From a virus, in the IMG/VR virus record IMGVR_UViG_3300031616_000001, positions 54,180-118,179 of that record: DNA of 64,000 bases, one strand, 5' to 3'. Positions 29,677-38,728 of this stretch are shown here, piece after piece; positions within the stretch are counted from its first letter, which is position 1; the number at the start of each line of letters is the position of its first letter. The translations under genes and the position numbers were made by a program. A model generated the notes under the pieces. The model did no database searches. It worked only from the letters and a program-made list of their open reading frames with translations, and was not told the DNA's origin.

Positions 29677-30000
29677 CTAGTGCCGACTCCATGTCGCGCC
29701 GCTGTCGTGCGAGTGCAAGCCCGAGGCAATCGCACGCGGGTCCATGCGGTTCCCGGACAGCGCTTCCGCGCGGAGCAGGGCGCGCCGCACTTCCGGCGTG
29801 TGCGAAACCGCGCGGTACGCGCAGAGGTCCGAAACCCCTTCGCGGTCGGCGTCAAGCCATCCCGCGAACGAAACCGAGCCGGCGCGGCCGATAACCACTT
29901 TCACGGCGCCGGCCCCGATGGCCGCGACAAGCTTTTCGAGCGCGGTGCGCTGGCGCGCCTTTGCGGCCGGCGTCAGATTTGTCTGTGTAATGCATGGCAT
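29677..30000 (-). CDS. Hypothetical protein (107 aa)
   Basis: ATG 30000. Begins MPCITQTNLTPAAKARQRTA, then AAIGAGAVKVVIGRAGSVSF and a His-containing C-terminus (ASGLHSHDSGATWSRH). Small alpha/beta protein; no family recognised. Confidence 0.55.
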   Translation of the reverse strand: MPCITQTNLTPAAKARQRTALEKLVAAIGAGAVKVVIGRAGSVSFAGWLDADREGVSDLCAYRAVSHTPEVRRALLRAEALSGNRMDPRAIASGLHSHDSGATWSRH

Positions 30001-30010
30001 GGCCGGCCCC

Positions 30011-30871
30011 TCAGATTTCAAGCGCGGCCTGCGGCGCGTAGACGGGAACGGGGAACCATGCCACGGCCGGCGGCGTCTCGAAGTCAATCGAGGGAACCGG
30101 GCCGACTTCCACGGCCGGCGCATCATCCGTGGGCGCGAGATCGATGGCCGGCGCGAAGATGTCAACCGGCGCGGCATCCGCGGCCGGCACGCTGTCCACG
30201 TCGAGCACGGCAAACCGCGCGGCTTTCAAGGCTTCGAGCTGCAGCCCCTGCACGACACTTGCCGCGGTTTCCCCGGAGCGCTCGACGCGGCGAACAATGT
30301 CGCGCGCCACGCTACGCACTTCGGCAATCGCTGCACTCACGGCCGCCGCGGTGTCGGTCGACAGCATGCCCGACAGTTCGCGGGCTTTGTTCGCGGCTTC
30401 GCGAATCGCGGCCGGGTCTGCGTTCCGCACGCCGCGCTCCATGGCTTCGATAAGGTCGCGCACCTCGGACCCGATGGCCGCCGCGGCTTCCGTATCACTG
30501 TCGGCGATGCGGCCGGCAATCACGAACACGTCGAGACGCGAGAAGCGCGCGCCGCGGTTGAATTCGTCAGCCACGCGGCGCGCTTCCGCGATGCCGTCAG
30601 AAAGTGCGGATTCATTGGACGACGGGCAGAGAAGCCCGAAAGTCGAGGCACAGCAGGTCCGCAGGATCGCGGTACGCGCGAGGCCGCGCGCTCTCACTGC
30701 GGAGTCGTGCTCCGCGGCGTCGGCGATCTCGCGGCGCGTGCGCCACTCCGCCACGCGTGCCTCGCCCTGCAGGTGATCGGATTCGATGGTCTCGGTTTGA
30801 TACGAGACGCCGCCGCGGATAGTGGTTTTGAGGGAGACGAGAAGCCCGGGGCGGATGATTGAAGTTTGCAT
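30011..30871 (-). CDS. Hypothetical protein (286 aa)
   Basis: ATG 30871 with AAGGAA upstream. N-terminus MQTSIIRPGLLVSLKTTIRG with VSYQTETIESDHLQGEARVA, then a long helical region (IAEVRSVARDIVRRVERSGE) and an acidic Pro-rich tail. The N-terminal pattern recalls proteins coupled to Ycf46-type AAA ATPases on mobile elements, which would fit the next gene, but this is from memory and uncertain. Confidence 0.6.
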   Translation of the reverse strand: MQTSIIRPGLLVSLKTTIRGGVSYQTETIESDHLQGEARVAEWRTRREIADAAEHDSAVRARGLARTAILRTCCASTFGLLCPSSNESALSDGIAEARRVADEFNRGARFSRLDVFVIAGRIADSDTEAAAAIGSEVRDLIEAMERGVRNADPAAIREAANKARELSGMLSTDTAAAVSAAIAEVRSVARDIVRRVERSGETAASVVQGLQLEALKAARFAVLDVDSVPAADAAPVDIFAPAIDLAPTDDAPAVEVGPVPSIDFETPPAVAWFPVPVYAPQAALEI

Positions 30872-30902
30872 GATCGAATTCCTTCCGTAGTGGTGTCAGG
30901 GA

Positions 30903-32468
30903 TCAAAGGTCCAGCGTGCGGCGACCATCGGCGCCCGGCACGACTTCCGGCGCGCTTGCCATCCTGGCCCGGCCGTTTGCCCATTGGCGCAGCGCTGCGA
31001 TACGCTCCGCCGCGGTTCGCACTATCGGCACGGTCGCGCCGGCCGCGCTCAACAGGTCAGCGGTTTGCAGCGGCCGCGCGCCGTCAGCGAATGCCGTAAA
31101 CATGGCGTCAGGCACGAGCGCGGCCAGCTCGGCGCCAGTGAATTCCGCGGTCGCAGCTGCCACGGCCGCCGCGTCGATGGCATCGGCGTCGCGGCCGTGT
31201 TCGCGGAGCGCGGTCTGCACGATGGCCGCGCGTTCCGTCGGCGTCGGCACGTCGACGAAAAACACTTCGTCAAACCGACCTTTGCGCATGAGCTCCGGCG
31301 GAAGCTTCGAAACGTCATTCGCAGTCGCGACGACGAACACCGACCCGGCGCGATCCTGCATCCATTGCAGAACCGCGCCCAGCGCGTCCGCACTCACGCC
31401 GCCGTCCGCCGCGCCCTGCGTGGCGCCCCCCATGGCTTTCTCGATCTCGTCAAGCCAGAGGACGCACGGCGCGACCGTCTCGGCGACTTTCAGGGCTTTG
31501 CGGATGTTGCCTTCGGACTCGCCGACCCACTTGGAGCGGAGCGCGCCCATGTCGAGGCGCAGCAGCGGCATACTCCAAGCCGCTGCGATTGCCTTTGCAC
31601 TGAGCGACTTTCCGCAGCCCGGAACACCGACGAGCAAAACCCCCTTGGGAGCGCTCAGGCCATAGGCGCGCGCGGCCGGCGTGAACGCGGCGCGGCGCTG
31701 CGTCAGCCAGGATTTGAGGTTTTCCAGTCCGCCGACCCCGTCGAGGCCAGATGCCAGGGGATCGAACCATTCAAGCACGCGTTCACGGGCAATCACGCGC
31801 CGTTTCTCTTGCGCTACCGTGGCCGGGTCAATCCGGCGCGTGGCGATGATGGAGCGCGCAAACGTGCTTTGCGCCTCTTCGGCCGACAGTCCGACGGCCG
31901 CATCAATTGCCGCGTCTCGCGTGCCGTCCGGCGCGGCCGTGGCGCGCATCTCGTCGGGAAGCGCTGCAATTGCCGCGTCAAGGATTTGCCCGACTTCGTC
32001 GCGGTCTGGCAAGGGGACATCAATCACGATTGCATGCCCCTGCAGTTCCGGCGGAACCTCTGCCGAAGGCGTCACGACGACGACGGCGCGCGCGGAGTCG
32101 CGAGCGGCAAGCGGAAGCGAGCGGCAAAGCGAGCGGAGCGCACGGGTTACCGTGGGATCGCGAAGCCACGCCGGCAGATCGCGGAGCACGTAGACGGAAC
32201 GCGAGCGCGAATCGCGCACGGCGGCCAGGGCTTGCGCCGGGTCGGTCGCGCGTGAGTCAATGTCGCCGCCCCCGACAATCTGCGTGATCCCGTTCGCGCA
32301 GTCCCACGCAATCGGCGCATATCCGGCCGATGCGGCGGCGTCGATCACGAGACGTTCGGCGCGTGCCTCTTCGCGCGTCACGAGCCAGATAAGCGGGTTG
32401 CGTGCGCGCAGTAGCGCGGCGATGTCGGCTGCGCAGCGCGCGCCGGCGGTCTGGGTCTGGGTTGTCAT
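30903..32468 (-). CDS. AAA ATPase, Ycf46-like
   Basis: ATG 32468; 521 aa. Residues 1-200 form a degenerate ATPase-like domain (IAALLRARNPLIWLVTREEA is the typical opening). The active AAA domain follows: Walker A GVPGCGKS near 280, Walker B VLWLDEIEKAM near 339, sensor ATAND, and arginine-finger region RKGRFDEVFFVDVP. The layout matches Ycf46-type ATPases of chloroplasts, bacteria and large phages. Function is poorly known; a remodelling chaperone is the family expectation. Second gene of the leftward operon. Confidence 0.85.
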   Translation of the reverse strand: MTTQTQTAGARCAADIAALLRARNPLIWLVTREEARAERLVIDAAASAGYAPIAWDCANGITQIVGGGDIDSRATDPAQALAAVRDSRSRSVYVLRDLPAWLRDPTVTRALRSLCRSLPLAARDSARAVVVVTPSAEVPPELQGHAIVIDVPLPDRDEVGQILDAAIAALPDEMRATAAPDGTRDAAIDAAVGLSAEEAQSTFARSIIATRRIDPATVAQEKRRVIARERVLEWFDPLASGLDGVGGLENLKSWLTQRRAAFTPAARAYGLSAPKGVLLVGVPGCGKSLSAKAIAAAWSMPLLRLDMGALRSKWVGESEGNIRKALKVAETVAPCVLWLDEIEKAMGGATQGAADGGVSADALGAVLQWMQDRAGSVFVVATANDVSKLPPELMRKGRFDEVFFVDVPTPTERAAIVQTALREHGRDADAIDAAAVAAATAEFTGAELAALVPDAMFTAFADGARPLQTADLLSAAGATVPIVRTAAERIAALRQWANGRARMASAPEVVPGADGRRTLDL

Positions 32469-32471
32469 GAC

Positions 32472-32732
32472 TCAGGCCCCCAACATCAGGAACAGGGAAG
32501 CCGCGCCGGCCACACCCAGCGCCACCGAGAACAGGACCGCGGCCAGGGTGTTACCCGACTGGGCCCGGGCCGGCGCGTTCCGCGGCGCGGCGCGCTTGCT
32601 GTCGCGGCGCTCGAGCACGCGGCGCCAGTCGTCGCGCTCCGATTGCAGGGCCATGGAGCGGGCTTGCTGCTGAATGGCAAGCACTGCCTGCTGTTCGTTG
32701 AAATAGACCTCGGTGCGAATGGTGCGTGACAT
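32472..32732 (-). CDS. Membrane-anchored coiled-coil protein (86 aa)
   Basis: ATG 32732 preceded by CAGGAG. Charged helix (EQQAVLAIQQQARSMALQSE, RDDWRRVLERRDSKR), then one C-terminal membrane span (TLAAVLFSVALGVAGAASLF). First gene of the leftward operon, four bases from the AAA ATPase. It may tether that ATPase to the membrane, inferred from adjacency. Confidence 0.6.
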   Translation of the reverse strand: MSRTIRTEVYFNEQQAVLAIQQQARSMALQSERDDWRRVLERRDSKRAAPRNAPARAQSGNTLAAVLFSVALGVAGAASLFLMLGA

Positions 32733-32826
32733 TTTTAGAACTCCTGCGGGCTTTGCAGTGCATGCCGCTTTGGATCACCCGGAACCGCCGGGCCGCTGCA
32801 CTAGTTGTCGGTTAGCGCATGAATGA

Positions 32827-32854
32827 ACTATAGCAGCGCAAAGGCGAAACGCAA
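32827..32854 (-). promoter_or_regulatory. Putative promoter of the leftward operon
   Basis: On the minus strand TTGCGT (32849-32854) and TATAGT (32827-32832) are 16 bases apart, and TGC before TATAGT gives an extended -10. The motif CTTTAGCATTGCT (32854-32866) abuts the -35 box and recurs in the promoter at 48335-48362. It lies about 95 bases upstream of the first leftward start codon. Confidence 0.65.
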
Positions 32855-32866
32855 GCAATGCTAAAG

Positions 32867-33474
32867 TTAAAACGTGAAATAGTTGCGCGTTCCCCTGCAT
32901 CTGAATGGGAGTGCAAGCGCGCTGCTGTCCTACAGACAATGGCGCCGATCGACCCAGATACAGTACATTTCCGCTATTGTCTGCAGCTAGTCGCCACTCA
33001 GGCACTGCAGTAGGCAAGCCCGCTGCGACCGGTTCCGGTTCGCGCAGCCCCCACTAGATTGACCCTCGCAAGCGCGCCCACTCGGCGCGCTGCACTGCCA
33101 TGCGCGCCGCTCCCTGGTCCGATCAGATCGGAGCGCGCTGGCCGCTTTCCCCTGCAGCTCTGCCCGTGTGTCTCACGCAGCAGCGCGCGCACGCCATGCG
33201 CTGACCCCCGCAACGACCGACCGTGCCGACCATCGCGAACCGATGGCCGCGCGTCGGGTTGCGCTCGTCCGCCATGCAAAGCGCGTCGCTTCGTTTCATA
33301 TGGGCCGGAACGGCATGGGGGCCGGGTCGGATTGGTCCGAGTGGCGCCAGCTCAGGACCCGGGGGGGTGGGTTCGGAACTGCGCGGGCCCGGGCGAAAAC
33401 ACCGGTCGTGCCGAGTCAGACGCATCGCGTCAGTTGCGAAGGTATTTTTTGCAGGGGGTCGAAGGGGTCGCCAG
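32867..33474. other. About 600-base gap between leftward operon and late genes
   Basis: A GC-rich divergent region with no credible gene. It contains G-runs near 33360 and a T-run (33444-33449) just before the HNH gene. In HK97-type phages the cos site lies next to the HNH/terminase genes, so the packaging site may be here, but no cohesive-end sequence can be recognised by eye. A late promoter should also be here; none was convincing. Confidence 0.4.
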
Positions 33475-33819
33475 ATGGTTTGGAATCGAGGCACCGCCGA
33501 ATCGCGCGGCTATGGACCGGCATGGCGCAAGTTGCGCGTGAGGATCCTGAAGCGGGACGGCTTCGTTTGCCAGTGCTCAGATTGCAAATCGGCGTTTCTG
33601 GTGACCGAGGCAACCGAGGTTGATCACGTCCTGAGCAAAGCCAAATGGCTGAAGAGATTCGGCAATCTGGTCGGCGTTGACGACCCAACCAACCTCCAGG
33701 CCATCAATCGCGACTGCCACAAGCGCAAGACCGCGATCGAGATGGGCCTGCGACTCAAAGGTGGATGCGACGTGACCGGCTGGCCACAAGGCATCGACCA
33801 CCCGTGGAATGTGAAGTGA
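33475..33819 (+). CDS. HNH endonuclease of the packaging module
   Basis: ATG 33475; 114 aa. Compact Cys-type HNH: RDGFVCQCSDCK, then TEVDHVLSKAKW, then NLQAINRDCHKRKT. This is the small HNH protein that lies beside terminase in many HK97-like phages, where it takes part in cos cleavage with the terminase. Directly upstream of TerS, six bases away. Confidence 0.88.
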   Translation: MVWNRGTAESRGYGPAWRKLRVRILKRDGFVCQCSDCKSAFLVTEATEVDHVLSKAKWLKRFGNLVGVDDPTNLQAINRDCHKRKTAIEMGLRLKGGCDVTGWPQGIDHPWNVK

Positions 33820-33825
33820 CATCGA

Positions 33826-34311
33826 ATGGCGAATCCTCGAAAGCCCACTGACCTGAAGTTGGTCGCGGGCACGACGCGGAAGGATCGATCCAATCCCACC
33901 GAGCCGAAACCAGACAAGGTAGCGCCGGTATGCCCGGCGCATATGAGCGACGAGTGCAAGGTGTACTGGGGTCGCGTCTGCGTCGAGTTGGAAATGATGG
34001 GCGTGCTCACGCGAGCCGACGGTATCGCGCTCGAGCAACTGGTCTACCTGTACCAGGAGAGCGTCACCCTCAAGGGCATCCTGGCCAAGGAAGGTCGCAC
34101 GTACCAGGTCAAGGCGACGAACGGCGAAGTCGTGTGGAAGAAGCACCCGGCGGCCGACATGCTCAAGGACATCCTCGTGGAGTTGCGTCACAGCCGCTCC
34201 GAGTTCGGCTTGAGCCCCGCATCCCGCACCAAGGTGCACACGGTCCCGACCGGTGGCAACAAGAACCCCGCGGAAGCCCCGAAGCAGCCCGCCTCGGCCT
34301 ACCTTACCTGA
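33826..34311 (+). CDS. terS: Terminase small subunit (P27 family)
   Basis: ATG 33826; 161 aa. Opens MANPRKPTDLKLVAGTTRKD, the typical P27 start, then PVCPAHMSDECKVYWGRVCV and the helical centre ADGIALEQLVYLYQESVTLK. It binds the packaging site and loads the large subunit. The C-terminus (LSPASRTKVHTVP) is also typical. Overlaps the large subunit gene by 59 bases. Confidence 0.88.
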   Translation: MANPRKPTDLKLVAGTTRKDRSNPTEPKPDKVAPVCPAHMSDECKVYWGRVCVELEMMGVLTRADGIALEQLVYLYQESVTLKGILAKEGRTYQVKATNGEVVWKKHPAADMLKDILVELRHSRSEFGLSPASRTKVHTVPTGGNKNPAEAPKQPASAYLT

Positions 34312-36055
34312 CCCGGTCACGGCGTACGCGCTCTCCGTCGTCAACGGCGAGACGCTCGCCGGGCCGAATGTCAGAGGAGCCTGCCGGCGCCATCTCGCGG
34401 ATCTGAAGGAGGGCAAGGCGCGCGGGCTCCGGTTCGACCTGGTTTTGGTCAACCGCGCGATCGGCTTCTTCCGCGATGTCTTGCGCCTGAACGGCGGCGA
34501 ACACGAGGGCCGGCCGTTCCACCTCGAACCGTGGCAAGCCTTCATCGTCGGCAGCCTCTTTGGCTGGCTTGGATCCGACGGCTTCCGCAGATTCCGCACC
34601 GCCTACATCGAGATCGGCAAGGGCAACGGCAAGTCGCCGCTGTGCGCCGGCATCGGCCTGTACTGCCTGTGCGCGGACAACGAGCCGCGAGCCGAGGTGT
34701 ACGCGGCGGCGACGAAGAAGGACCAGGCAATGATCCTGTTCCGTGACGCCGTCGCGATGGTGAACCAGTCGCCCGAGCTTCACGCGAAGATCGCGCAGAC
34801 CGGCGGCCAGAACCCATGGAATCTGAGCTACGGCGGCAGCTTCTTTCGTGCCATCAGCTCCGACGACGGTCAGTCCGGGCCGCGGCCGCATTGCTCGCTG
34901 ATCGACGAGGTGCACGAGCACACCAACTCCGGCGTCGTTGACATGCTCGGCTTGGGCCAGAAGGGGCGCCGGCAGCCACTGACGGTAGAGATCACGAACA
35001 GCGGGTTCGACCGCACCTCGATCTGCTTCCAGCATCACGAGTACAGCGGCCGCGTCACCTCCGGCATGGAGGAAAACGACGAGTGGTTCGCGTACGTCTG
35101 CGGGCTGGACGAGGGCGACGATCCGATGAAGGACGAGTCGTGCTGGCCGAAGGCCAACCCGAACCTCGGCGTCTCGGTCACGCTCAAGTACCTGCGCAAG
35201 GAGGTGCGCGAAGCCATCGGCATGCCGGCCAAGGCATCGATCGTCAAGCGCCTCAACTTCTGCGTTTGGGTCGACGCCGAGAATCCGTGGATCGAGGGTC
35301 CGCTGTGGATGGCGTGCGAGGACAAGTTCGACGCGATCTCAGAGTTGCAGCAATGCAGCGAGGTCGTCGGTGCTCTCGACCTTTCGGGCACGCGAGATCT
35401 GACGGCATTGGCCTTGGCAGGTCTCGTCGAGACCGTCATCACCTGCGTGGTCGAGTTCTGGACGCCGAAGGACACGCTGATCGAGCGCGCGCGCACCGAT
35501 CGCGTTCCCTACGACTCGTGGGTCGAGGACGGCTACATGACGGCGACGCCAGGTCGCAACGTCGACTATGGTTTCGTCGCCCAGCGCCTCAGCGAGCTCC
35601 AGGTCATCTTGCCGTCGTTCCGCAGGCTGTGCTTCGACCCGTACCGGATCAAGTACCTCGAGAAGGAGCTCGATGAGCTCGGCATCGAGATTGAGCTGAT
35701 CCCGCACGGGCAGGGCTACTACAAGGCGCACGACAAGCCGTCGGAAGATCAGAAGAAGGCCAAGGCCGGCGACAAGCCGCGGCCCAACATGTGGATGCCG
35801 CGGTCGATCGAGCTGCTCGAGAAGGCCATCCCGGAGAAGCGCTTCCGCGTTCAGCGCAACCCGTGCCTGACCTGGAATAGCGCGTCGGCCGTGCTGGAGG
35901 CCGACTCGAAAAACAATCGCATCTTCTCGAAGCGCAAGTCGCGAGGCCGCATCGACGGACTCGTGGCAGCCGCGATGGCCACGGGACTTCTTCACGAAGA
36001 CGCGCCGCCACCGAAGAAGCGCGAGTTCCAGCTGTTCACGCTGGGCGGGCGATAG
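34253..36055 (+). CDS. terL: Terminase large subunit (HK97 type)
   Basis: GTG 34253; 600 aa. ATPase: FHLEPWQAFIVGSLFGW, Walker A-like IEIGKGNGKS and Walker B CSLIDEVHEH. Nuclease: ALDLSGTRDLTALALAG supplies the first metal-binding Asp and RGRIDGLVAAAMATG the last. Full length for Terminase_1 enzymes. It pumps DNA into the procapsid and cuts it. Confidence 0.93.
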   Translation: MATRTPRKPRSSPPRPTLPDPVTAYALSVVNGETLAGPNVRGACRRHLADLKEGKARGLRFDLVLVNRAIGFFRDVLRLNGGEHEGRPFHLEPWQAFIVGSLFGWLGSDGFRRFRTAYIEIGKGNGKSPLCAGIGLYCLCADNEPRAEVYAAATKKDQAMILFRDAVAMVNQSPELHAKIAQTGGQNPWNLSYGGSFFRAISSDDGQSGPRPHCSLIDEVHEHTNSGVVDMLGLGQKGRRQPLTVEITNSGFDRTSICFQHHEYSGRVTSGMEENDEWFAYVCGLDEGDDPMKDESCWPKANPNLGVSVTLKYLRKEVREAIGMPAKASIVKRLNFCVWVDAENPWIEGPLWMACEDKFDAISELQQCSEVVGALDLSGTRDLTALALAGLVETVITCVVEFWTPKDTLIERARTDRVPYDSWVEDGYMTATPGRNVDYGFVAQRLSELQVILPSFRRLCFDPYRIKYLEKELDELGIEIELIPHGQGYYKAHDKPSEDQKKAKAGDKPRPNMWMPRSIELLEKAIPEKRFRVQRNPCLTWNSASAVLEADSKNNRIFSKRKSRGRIDGLVAAAMATGLLHEDAPPPKKREFQLFTLGGR

Positions 36056-36096
36056 CGCACTGACGCCGCCGAGACGAAGACACCAACCTCATACGA

Positions 36097-36118
36097 ACCC
36101 GCCCTCGAGGCGGGTTTT
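36097..36118 (+). terminator. Intrinsic terminator after terL
   Basis: ACCCGCC (36097-36103), loop CTCGA, GGCGGGT (36109-36115), then TTT. It lies between terL and the protease start, which follows 18 bases later. Confidence 0.75.
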
Positions 36119-36135
36119 GCATTTCTGGAGCTCAC

Positions 36136-38154
36136 ATGCCCCAAAGCACCCGTTCCAACCCGACGCGGGCGTACTCGACGTTCGACATCAAGTCGATCAG
36201 CGAGGACAAGCGAATCATCACCGGCATCGCGTCGACGCCGTCGGTCGATCGCATGGACGACATCGTCGAGCCGATGGGCGCGCAGTTCAAGCTGCCGCTG
36301 CCCCTGCTCTGGCAGCACGACTCGCATTGCCCGGTCGGTCAGGTCATCGCCGCCAAGGCCACGAAGGCCGGCATCGAAGTGACTTGCCAGTTTGCGCAAG
36401 TCGACGAACCGCCGAGCCTGAAGGACGACCTCGACCGCGCGTGGGCGCAGGTCAAGGCAAAGCTGGTCCGCGGCTTCTCCATCGGCTTCAGTGCCCTCGA
36501 GTCGATCGACATCGAAGGCACCTGGGGCCGTCGCTTCACGAAGTGGGACTGGCTCGAGCTGAGCGCCGTGACGATTCCGGCCAACGCCGACTGTTCCATT
36601 CAAACCATCAAGTCCGTCGACACGGAAACGCGGGCCGCGCTTGGCCTCACGCGAAAGGGTGTCGTTCGTCTTGCAGACCCTCCCGGCGCTTCGGGAAAGA
36701 CCAGTGCACAGCCCGCCTCAAGCGGGCTTTTTGTTGCCTCAACCACTCCCGAAGGAAAGCTCACCATGAAGACCCTCGCTGAACGTATTGCCGAGTTCAA
36801 GGCCCGCAAGGCCGAGAACCTCAAGGCCCTCCAAGTCATCGTCGACAAGACCCTCGAGTCCGGCGAAACGCTGGATGCCGAGACCAAGCAGAAGCAGGCC
36901 GATCTCCGCGCGGAGAACACGACCATCGACGAGCACGTCACGATGCTCGAGCAGCACGAGAAGGACATGCTGGCCACCGCCACGGAAGTGACGCCGGCGA
37001 ACACCACGCCGCGCGGCACCAGCGTCGACCGCCCGGGCGCCGTCGTCGTGGCCGTCAAGTCGAACCTGCCGAAGGGCATCGGCTTCGCGCGCATCGCGCA
37101 GGCCATCCTGCACTCCAAGGGCAACATCGGCCAAGCCGCGGAAATCGCCAAGCGCTGGTCCGACGCGCCGGAGATCTCGCGCGTGCTGCACGCCATGTCG
37201 AGCGCCGGCTCCACCAACCTGAAGGCTGCCGTTGCCGTCGGCGACAGCAACACCTCGGGTTGGGCGAGCCAACTCGTCTACTACAACGACCTGGCGAGCG
37301 AGTTCTACGGCCTGCTGTACCCGAAGACCATCATCGGTCGCATCCCCGGCCTGCGTCGCATCCCGTTCAACGTCCGCATCGGTGGTACCTCGTCGGGCTC
37401 GAGCTCGGCGTGGGTCGGCGAGAACAACCCCATCCCGGCCAGCGCGCTGGCGTTCACCTCGGTGACGCTGGGACACGCGAAGGCCGCCAGCCTGGTGGTG
37501 TTCACGCGTGAACTCGCGACGATGTCGAATCCGCAGGCCGAAATGGTCGTGCGCGACGACATGCTGTCGACGATGACGAAGTTCGCCGACGAGCAGTTCA
37601 TCAACCCCGCGGTGGCGGCCAGCGCGAACGTCAGCCCGGCGTCCATCACCAACGGTGCGACGGCGGTCGCCTCTGCCGGCAACTCGGTGGCGAACATCTA
37701 CACCGACGTGTCGACCATCAAGAAGCTGTTCACCGCGGCCAACCTGGACATGGACGACCTGGTCTGGGTGATGCGTCCGGACGTTGCGCTGGACCTGCAG
37801 ATGAAGCGCACGTCGCAGGACCTGCCGATCTTCCCGGACATCACGATGGACGGTGGTCGCTGGTTCGGTCTGCCGGTGGTGACGTCGAACTCGGTACCGA
37901 CCTCGGTGTCGGGCGGCTCGATCATCGCGCTGGTCAAGGCCAGCGAGGTGTACTTCGCCGATGACGGCGGCATGACCATGGACTACACGCAAGAGGCGTC
38001 GGTCCAGATGCTGACCAACCCGGCGACTGGCGCGCAGTCGCTGGTGTCGCTGTTCCAGAACGATCTCGTTGGCCTGCGCGCCATCCGCGAGATGAACTGG
38101 CAGCGTCGCCGTGCGGCGGGCGTCGCGTACATCGACGGCGTTTCGTACGCCTGA
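36136..38154 (+). CDS. Prohead protease-major capsid protein fusion (HK97 type)
   Basis: ATG 36136; 672 aa in one frame. Residues 1-160 are the prohead protease: TGIASTPSVDRMDDIVEP, catalytic His61 in WQHDS and Ser115 in RGFSIGFS. An internal ATG (36766, codon 211, MKTLAERIAEFKARK) with AAGGAA upstream starts the capsid part: delta domain coiled coil to about 300, then the HK97 fold (WVGENNPIPASALAFTSVTL, GLPVVTSNSVPTSVSGGS, RRAAGVAYIDGVSYA). The protease would normally cut the delta domain away. A terminator hairpin lies in the linker. Both the fusion and free capsid protein may be made. Confidence 0.9.
   Translation: MPQSTRSNPTRAYSTFDIKSISEDKRIITGIASTPSVDRMDDIVEPMGAQFKLPLPLLWQHDSHCPVGQVIAAKATKAGIEVTCQFAQVDEPPSLKDDLDRAWAQVKAKLVRGFSIGFSALESIDIEGTWGRRFTKWDWLELSAVTIPANADCSIQTIKSVDTETRAALGLTRKGVVRLADPPGASGKTSAQPASSGLFVASTTPEGKLTMKTLAERIAEFKARKAENLKALQVIVDKTLESGETLDAETKQKQADLRAENTTIDEHVTMLEQHEKDMLATATEVTPANTTPRGTSVDRPGAVVVAVKSNLPKGIGFARIAQAILHSKGNIGQAAEIAKRWSDAPEISRVLHAMSSAGSTNLKAAVAVGDSNTSGWASQLVYYNDLASEFYGLLYPKTIIGRIPGLRRIPFNVRIGGTSSGSSSAWVGENNPIPASALAFTSVTLGHAKAASLVVFTRELATMSNPQAEMVVRDDMLSTMTKFADEQFINPAVAASANVSPASITNGATAVASAGNSVANIYTDVSTIKKLFTAANLDMDDLVWVMRPDVALDLQMKRTSQDLPIFPDITMDGGRWFGLPVVTSNSVPTSVSGGSIIALVKASEVYFADDGGMTMDYTQEASVQMLTNPATGAQSLVSLFQNDLVGLRAIREMNWQRRRAAGVAYIDGVSYA
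36710..36732 (+). terminator. Terminator-like hairpin inside the protease-capsid frame
   Basis: AGCCCGC (36710-36716), loop CTCAA, GCGGGCT (36722-36728), ending in five Ts (36728-36732). It has a good intrinsic terminator form yet lies within an uninterrupted reading frame. It looks like an ancestral gene boundary read through. Confidence 0.65.
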
Positions 38155-38161
38155 TCCTGAC

Positions 38162-38225
38162 TGAGGCGGTCCATCCGGACCGCCTCAACGCGTCGAAATC
38201 GAAGAGCCGCCCCCGGGCGGCTTTT
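38162..38225 (+). terminator. Two hairpins after the capsid gene
   Basis: First TGAGGCGGTCC/GGACCGCCTCA (38162-38187, 11 pairs, loop ATCC), then AGCCGCC...GGCGGCT with TTTT (38205-38225). The second is an intrinsic terminator that would give the capsid gene a separate, more abundant transcript. Confidence 0.75.
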
Positions 38226-38258
38226 CCGTTTCTGCGCTAGCGCGACGAAGGATCCCAG

Positions 38259-38513
38259 ATGAGCATTCGAATGATCTCGATCGGCTCGCACCGCTACGCC
38301 GGTGTCTGGCTCAAGGCGGGTGACCAATTCACGGTTGCCAACGAGCGCGACGCCAAAGAACTGATTCGCCAGGGCTTCGCGCAGCGCGGCAAGTCAGTTA
38401 CCGCCCAGACGTACGACACGCGTGTCCTCACCGCGTCGACCGCCGCGCCCGCGGCTTCCGGCGACGCGCAGGCGAAGCGCGGGTACCGGCATCGCAACTC
38501 GACGGCGCGATGA
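38259..38513 (+). CDS. Small head-region protein (84 aa)
   Basis: ATG 38259. Pattern HRYAGVWLKAGDQFTVANER, DAKELIRQGFAQRG resembles the small proteins that follow the capsid gene in many phages. Basic C-terminus. Probably a minor head protein; assignment is by position. Confidence 0.55.
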   Translation: MSIRMISIGSHRYAGVWLKAGDQFTVANERDAKELIRQGFAQRGKSVTAQTYDTRVLTASTAAPAASGDAQAKRGYRHRNSTAR

Positions 38514-38728
38514 ACAAGGTCGAGACGGTCGAATTCGGCGGCGCCGCCAAGCCGGATGCCTCGGGCGTCGTGGTCCTTGTCGCGCTCGCACTTCTCGTCA
38601 TTGGCGTCGCGATGGCAGTCGTTGGCGTCGACATGCTCTTCGGCCGCGGCTGGGCGTTGCTGACCGCGGCTCCGCTCCCGATCCTCCTGGCAGTCATTCT
38701 CTTCAACGGGGTGAAGCGTGGCCGCTAG
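38510..38728 (+). CDS. Small membrane protein (72 aa)
   Basis: ATGA-coupled to the previous gene. Two membrane spans (VVVLVALALLVIGVAMAVVG; LLTAAPLPILLAVILFNG). The end overlaps the portal start by 11 bases. A membrane protein between capsid and portal genes is unusual; the role is unknown. Confidence 0.55.
   Translation: MNKVETVEFGGAAKPDASGVVVLVALALLVIGVAMAVVGVDMLFGRGWALLTAAPLPILLAVILFNGVKRGR

Noticed and set aside
29028-30862. Large plus-strand frames opposite the leftward operon
   Set aside because: They mirror high-GC leftward genes that have ribosome sites and coherent domains.
33059-33623. Overlapping plus-strand frames of 120-160 codons before the packaging HNH gene
   Set aside because: Arg/Pro-rich translations without domain features, mutually overlapping; only the frame from 33475 (HNH) shows a known family.
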